Below are positions 61,927 to 64,000 of a stretch of DNA of 64,000 bases, piece by piece (positions within the stretch are counted from its first letter, which is position 1; each line of letters begins with the position of its first letter). A program made the position numbers and the translations under genes. Where the stretch lies: NCBI GenBank assembly GCA_002337145.1, contig DDFK01000002.1, positions 1,302,868 through 1,366,867 of the forward strand. The letters are read 5' to 3'. The DNA comes from Chitinophagaceae bacterium UBA1930. GTDB lineage: Bacteria > Bacteroidota > Bacteroidia > Chitinophagales > Chitinophagaceae. The notes beneath the pieces are model-generated. The model did not search any database and was not told the DNA's origin. It was given only the letters and a program-made list of their open reading frames with translations.

Positions 61927-62313
61927 TTATTGGTATACCCTGTTTATCTTTCTGTTGGCTGGTCTAAAATGCCAAGACAAAATAATAAAAACAGTTTGCA
62001 TAACAGGCCCTGCAATGGCTTTTGCTGCATAATCTCCACTCGCCAAATGCGAGGCAAGTGCACCCGTCATCAGGAAAAAGAAACCGGCATAGGCCCATTC
62101 TTTCAATAGTTTAAAGTCGGGTGCCAATATTGCTATCACGCCCAATATTTTCCATGTGCCAATAATATACAAGATGTATGGTGGGTAACCTAGTGGAACA
62201 ACTAGGTCAACCATTGCTGTTGTATGCAATAGCTGTGCAATACCGCTGCCCAGCATGCCAATACATAGTAAAGCAGTTGCAGCCCAATAAATGATGGTGT
62301 TTCTCTTTTGCAT
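61927..62313 (-). CDS. DoxX-like membrane protein
   Basis: 128 residues with four membrane helices. MLGSGIAQLLHTTAMVDLVVPLGYP and YIIGTWKILGVIAILAPDFKLLKEWAYAG (here cut as IIGTWKILGVIAILAP) are DoxX-like family features, as is SHLASGDY between helices three and four. The role is unknown; relatives are linked to redox stress or quinone chemistry. It follows the SRPBCC gene by 6 bases. Confidence 0.87.
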   Translation of the reverse strand: MQKRNTIIYWAATALLCIGMLGSGIAQLLHTTAMVDLVVPLGYPPYILYIIGTWKILGVIAILAPDFKLLKEWAYAGFFFLMTGALASHLASGDYAAKAIAGPVMQTVFIILSWHFRPANRKINRVYQ

Positions 62314-62319
62314 AGTTGG

Positions 62320-62787
62320 TTATTTTAATTTGCTTACAGCATCCTGCAAACGGTTATGTGCCATGTTGATGCCTTGTGCAAAAGGCAACTTCAGCATCGC
62401 ATCCCTTAATGCGGCAGATTTATATATTACATGCATGGTCAGCTTGCTGGTACTGCTGTTCACGGCTTCAAATTGCAGGAACTCTAACTGCACATCAAAA
62501 GGGGAATTTTCCATTTCAAACGTGCGTACAATTTTCTGGTCGGGTACAAACGCATGTATGGTGCCATTGGCTTTAAACACCACATTGCCTTTGGCATCGC
62601 TTGTTTCAAATTGATAGCTGCCATGTTTTTTGTTTTCCAGTTTCAGCACTTTGGTGCCCATCCATTGTTCTACAATTTCAGGCTCTACGTATGCTTTAAA
62701 CAATAGTTCCAAGGGCAGATCAAATTCCCTTGTAATGGTTAAACCCTGCTGGCCATCTTCGGCATGTATTTTTGTTTTCAGTTCCAC
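62320..62787 (-). CDS. SRPBCC/AHSA1 domain protein
   Basis: 155 residues from a GTG start at 62787. ITREFDLPLELLFKAYVEPE and QWMGTKVLKLENKK are typical for the AHSA1 (activator of Hsp90 ATPase C-terminal) fold, a hydrophobic-pocket lipid-binding-like barrel. The start lies 6 bases after the ArsR stop. ArsR plus AHSA1 plus DoxX is a recurrent operon whose ligand is unknown. Confidence 0.88.
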   Translation of the reverse strand: MELKTKIHAEDGQQGLTITREFDLPLELLFKAYVEPEIVEQWMGTKVLKLENKKHGSYQFETSDAKGNVVFKANGTIHAFVPDQKIVRTFEMENSPFDVQLEFLQFEAVNSSTSKLTMHVIYKSAALRDAMLKLPFAQGINMAHNRLQDAVSKLK

Positions 62788-62793
62788 GGTAAA

Positions 62794-63117
62794 TTATTTT
62801 TTTTGTTTATAGTTTTTCATGGCGGCTTCCAGTTTGTTGAAGCGATCGTCCCACATTTGGCGGAAGGGTTCAATAAAATCGGCTATGTCTTTCATTTTTT
62901 TTGCGTTGATGTGATAGGAAATTTCCCTGCCGTTCTGCTCTTGTTCCAACAATTCACATTCGGTCAATATTTGCAAGTGTTTGGAAACGGTAGGTCTTGC
63001 TGTATCAAAGTTGGCAGCTATTGCACCTGCGGTCATGGATTGTGAAGCCACCAGTAACAATATGGCCCTGCGGGTAGGGTCGGCAATGGCCTGGAATACA
63101 TCCCTTCTTAAATTCAT
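62794..63117 (-). CDS. ArsR/SmtB family transcription repressor
   Basis: 107 residues with a winged helix-turn-helix: VFQAIADPTRRAILLLV at the N-terminus, then AGAIAANFDTARPTVSKHLQIL (here ANFDTARPTVSKHLQIL is the recognition region) and EISYHINAKKM in the wing. No metal-binding Cys pair is visible, so it is not an arsenic or zinc sensor; it belongs to the group paired with AHSA1 proteins. It heads the operon and probably represses itself through the palindromes just upstream. Confidence 0.92.
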   Translation of the reverse strand: MNLRRDVFQAIADPTRRAILLLVASQSMTAGAIAANFDTARPTVSKHLQILTECELLEQEQNGREISYHINAKKMKDIADFIEPFRQMWDDRFNKLEAAMKNYKQKK

Positions 63118-63119
63118 TG

Positions 63120-63162
63120 TGTAGTTATTTGACTACAAATTTATGTGTAGCTATTTAGCTAC
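63120..63162 (-). promoter_or_regulatory. Twin palindromic operators flanking the ArsR -7 box
   Basis: Palindrome TGTAGT-TATTTG-ACTACA (63120-63137) and palindrome GTAGCT-ATTT-AGCTAC (63147-63162) have centres 26 bases apart. Between and overlapping them lies TAAATTTG on the minus strand (63136-63143), a perfect -7 box 18 bases before the ArsR ATG. The arrangement fits autorepression by blocking RNA polymerase. Confidence 0.78.
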
Positions 63163-63392
63163 GCAAATTTTTCTGAAAGTTTTGTGTAAAGTGTTGATGG
63201 CTAGTAAAATTTTCTTTTTGATTTCTTGTGACAGAAATGTTTGTGACAAAAAAAACTGTTACAGAGAAAGGTGGCACAGATTGGTGCCGGAAAAACAAGT
63301 GGGAATAATCTGTTGCAGAAAATTTTAGTTAAATACGTAAATGAAGAATATTTTGCTTTATGTGCCAATCTTGTTTGAAAAGTTTTTACTTA

Positions 63393-64000
63393 TTATCCTG
63401 CAATAAGCACCTTTTTCAATTTAATATGTCCATTCTTGGCAACCTGGAACCGATAGATAAAATTTGATTCGCCTGTTTCGTACGTTGTATCAGATGTTTT
63501 ATAAGGGGTTCTTGTAGCAAGGTTTAGCTCAACTATTTTGCTTGTGTTATCAAAAGTTACATAAAGTTTATACGTGGTAAGGCTGTCTTTAATTTCGGGA
63601 CTTTCGCTTTTGCCTTTTTTATATAAGTCATCTGTCTTGATTTTCAAAAGGCAGCTCACTAGTTGTTTTGGGAAGATTTTGGTAAAGTATTTATCGAAAT
63701 CCCTTTCAGTGAATGGGTTTACTTTTTCAGTTAATTGATCGGTTGCTTTTTCATCATTTGAATATGCTAGATACCAGATCTCGTTTCCTTCATTATTGAA
63801 TGGAAAGTTGATGAATTCTTTTGCTTTTGTCTTGTCGCTTTTATACAGGGCATCCCTAAACTGTCTAAAATTGTCAATCCAATATGTTGTGTCCTTTTGC
63901 TTGAACGGAGCTACTGTTTTTGTAGTATCCGTTTTTGAATTAGGTTGATTTGTTTGAGCAAATACTGTTGGACAATATATCAATGCGATTAAGAAAATTA
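63393..64000 (-). CDS. Exported protein of unknown function (N-terminus cut by window edge)
   Basis: The frame stays open through the right edge, and its first visible residues (IFLIALIYCPTVFAQ) are the hydrophobic core and cleavage site of a signal peptide, so the true start lies just outside. About 190 residues of the mature part are seen: a charged N-terminus, KFTKIFPKQLV-like helix region and beta strands at the end (FIYRFQVAKNGHIKLKKV). No domain is recognised. The stop is followed by an AT-rich, gene-free 275 bases to the ArsR operators. Confidence 0.65.
   Translation of the reverse strand, partial: IFLIALIYCPTVFAQTNQPNSKTDTTKTVAPFKQKDTTYWIDNFRQFRDALYKSDKTKAKEFINFPFNNEGNEIWYLAYSNDEKATDQLTEKVNPFTERDFDKYFTKIFPKQLVSCLLKIKTDDLYKKGKSESPEIKDSLTTYKLYVTFDNTSKIVELNLATRTPYKTSDTTYETGESNFIYRFQVAKNGHIKLKKVLIAG

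Overview
The window looks like a chromosomal segment from a Bacteroidota bacterium, most likely in or near the Chitinophagaceae. The evidence is: secreted enzymes with type IX secretion (T9SS) C-terminal sorting domains; a CarboxypepD_reg/plug outer-membrane receptor; a fused CcoN-CcoO oxidase subunit; a TamL-type lipoprotein BamA homologue; a DUF5103 T9SS plug protein; a DUF3276/PUR protein; and many promoters of the Bacteroidota type (-7 box TAnnTTTG) lying a few bases before start codons, with no obvious Shine-Dalgarno sequences. No rRNA, transposase, prophage or CRISPR array is visible. The genus is not determined.

Layout. 1-3.4 kb: end of a glycan-degradation locus (GH2, cut by the window edge, and GH92). 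3.4-13.6 kb: a complete cbb3 oxidase region on the minus strand: a Crp/Fnr regulator, a small helical protein with ccoI, then ccoS-ccoNO-ccoQ-ccoP-ccoG-ccoH and a SafE-like membrane protein. ccoQ and ccoS are very short genes. Two almost identical Fnr-type palindromes lie at the same distance before the two transcription units. 14-20.4 kb: T9SS-exported pectate lyase, a second T9SS-exported protein and an outer-membrane receptor. 20.4-31.6 kb: tRNA-Ser, an ABC exporter half with a non-ATG start, DUF3276, HMG-CoA lyase-like protein, RlmB, MetK, a GT5 N-terminal-only protein divergent from panC-panD, a flippase-like protein and rfaE2. 31.7-32.3 kb: an MntA-HepT toxin-antitoxin pair that looks AT-richer than its surroundings. 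32.4-40.4 kb: an ATP-grasp-like protein beside a class I glutamine amidotransferase, DUF4407, a Kir-type channel, and a Wzx flippase/GT4 pair. 40.5-50.7 kb: LepA, TamL, a TrmH-family methyltransferase, a LolC/E-like permease, the T9SS plug protein and two envelope proteins. 51-56.9 kb: urease operon ureABCEFGD followed by a SafE/UreH-like membrane protein, probably for nickel. 57-64 kb: e(P4)-type phosphatase, OmpA, MsrA, AlgH, DUF4256, and an ArsR-SRPBCC-DoxX-YdeI operon with paired palindromic operators.

Functional links. The cbb3 locus is a full set of structural, copper-loading and assembly genes, probably switched on at low oxygen by the adjacent Fnr-like protein. The urease locus supplies enzyme, nickel chaperones and a candidate nickel permease. 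T9SS cargo, the plug protein and the outer-membrane biogenesis gene tamL fit an organism that exports polysaccharide-degrading enzymes.

The least expected structure is a family of six intergenic elements with the core GGCGTCGCACCCATC, scattered in both orientations, some able to form imperfect hairpins. Two other intergenic repeat types, based on CACAAAG/TTCGTGT words and on a GGGCTATCGC hairpin, are also present. All alignments and residue counts were made by eye, and no database search was possible.
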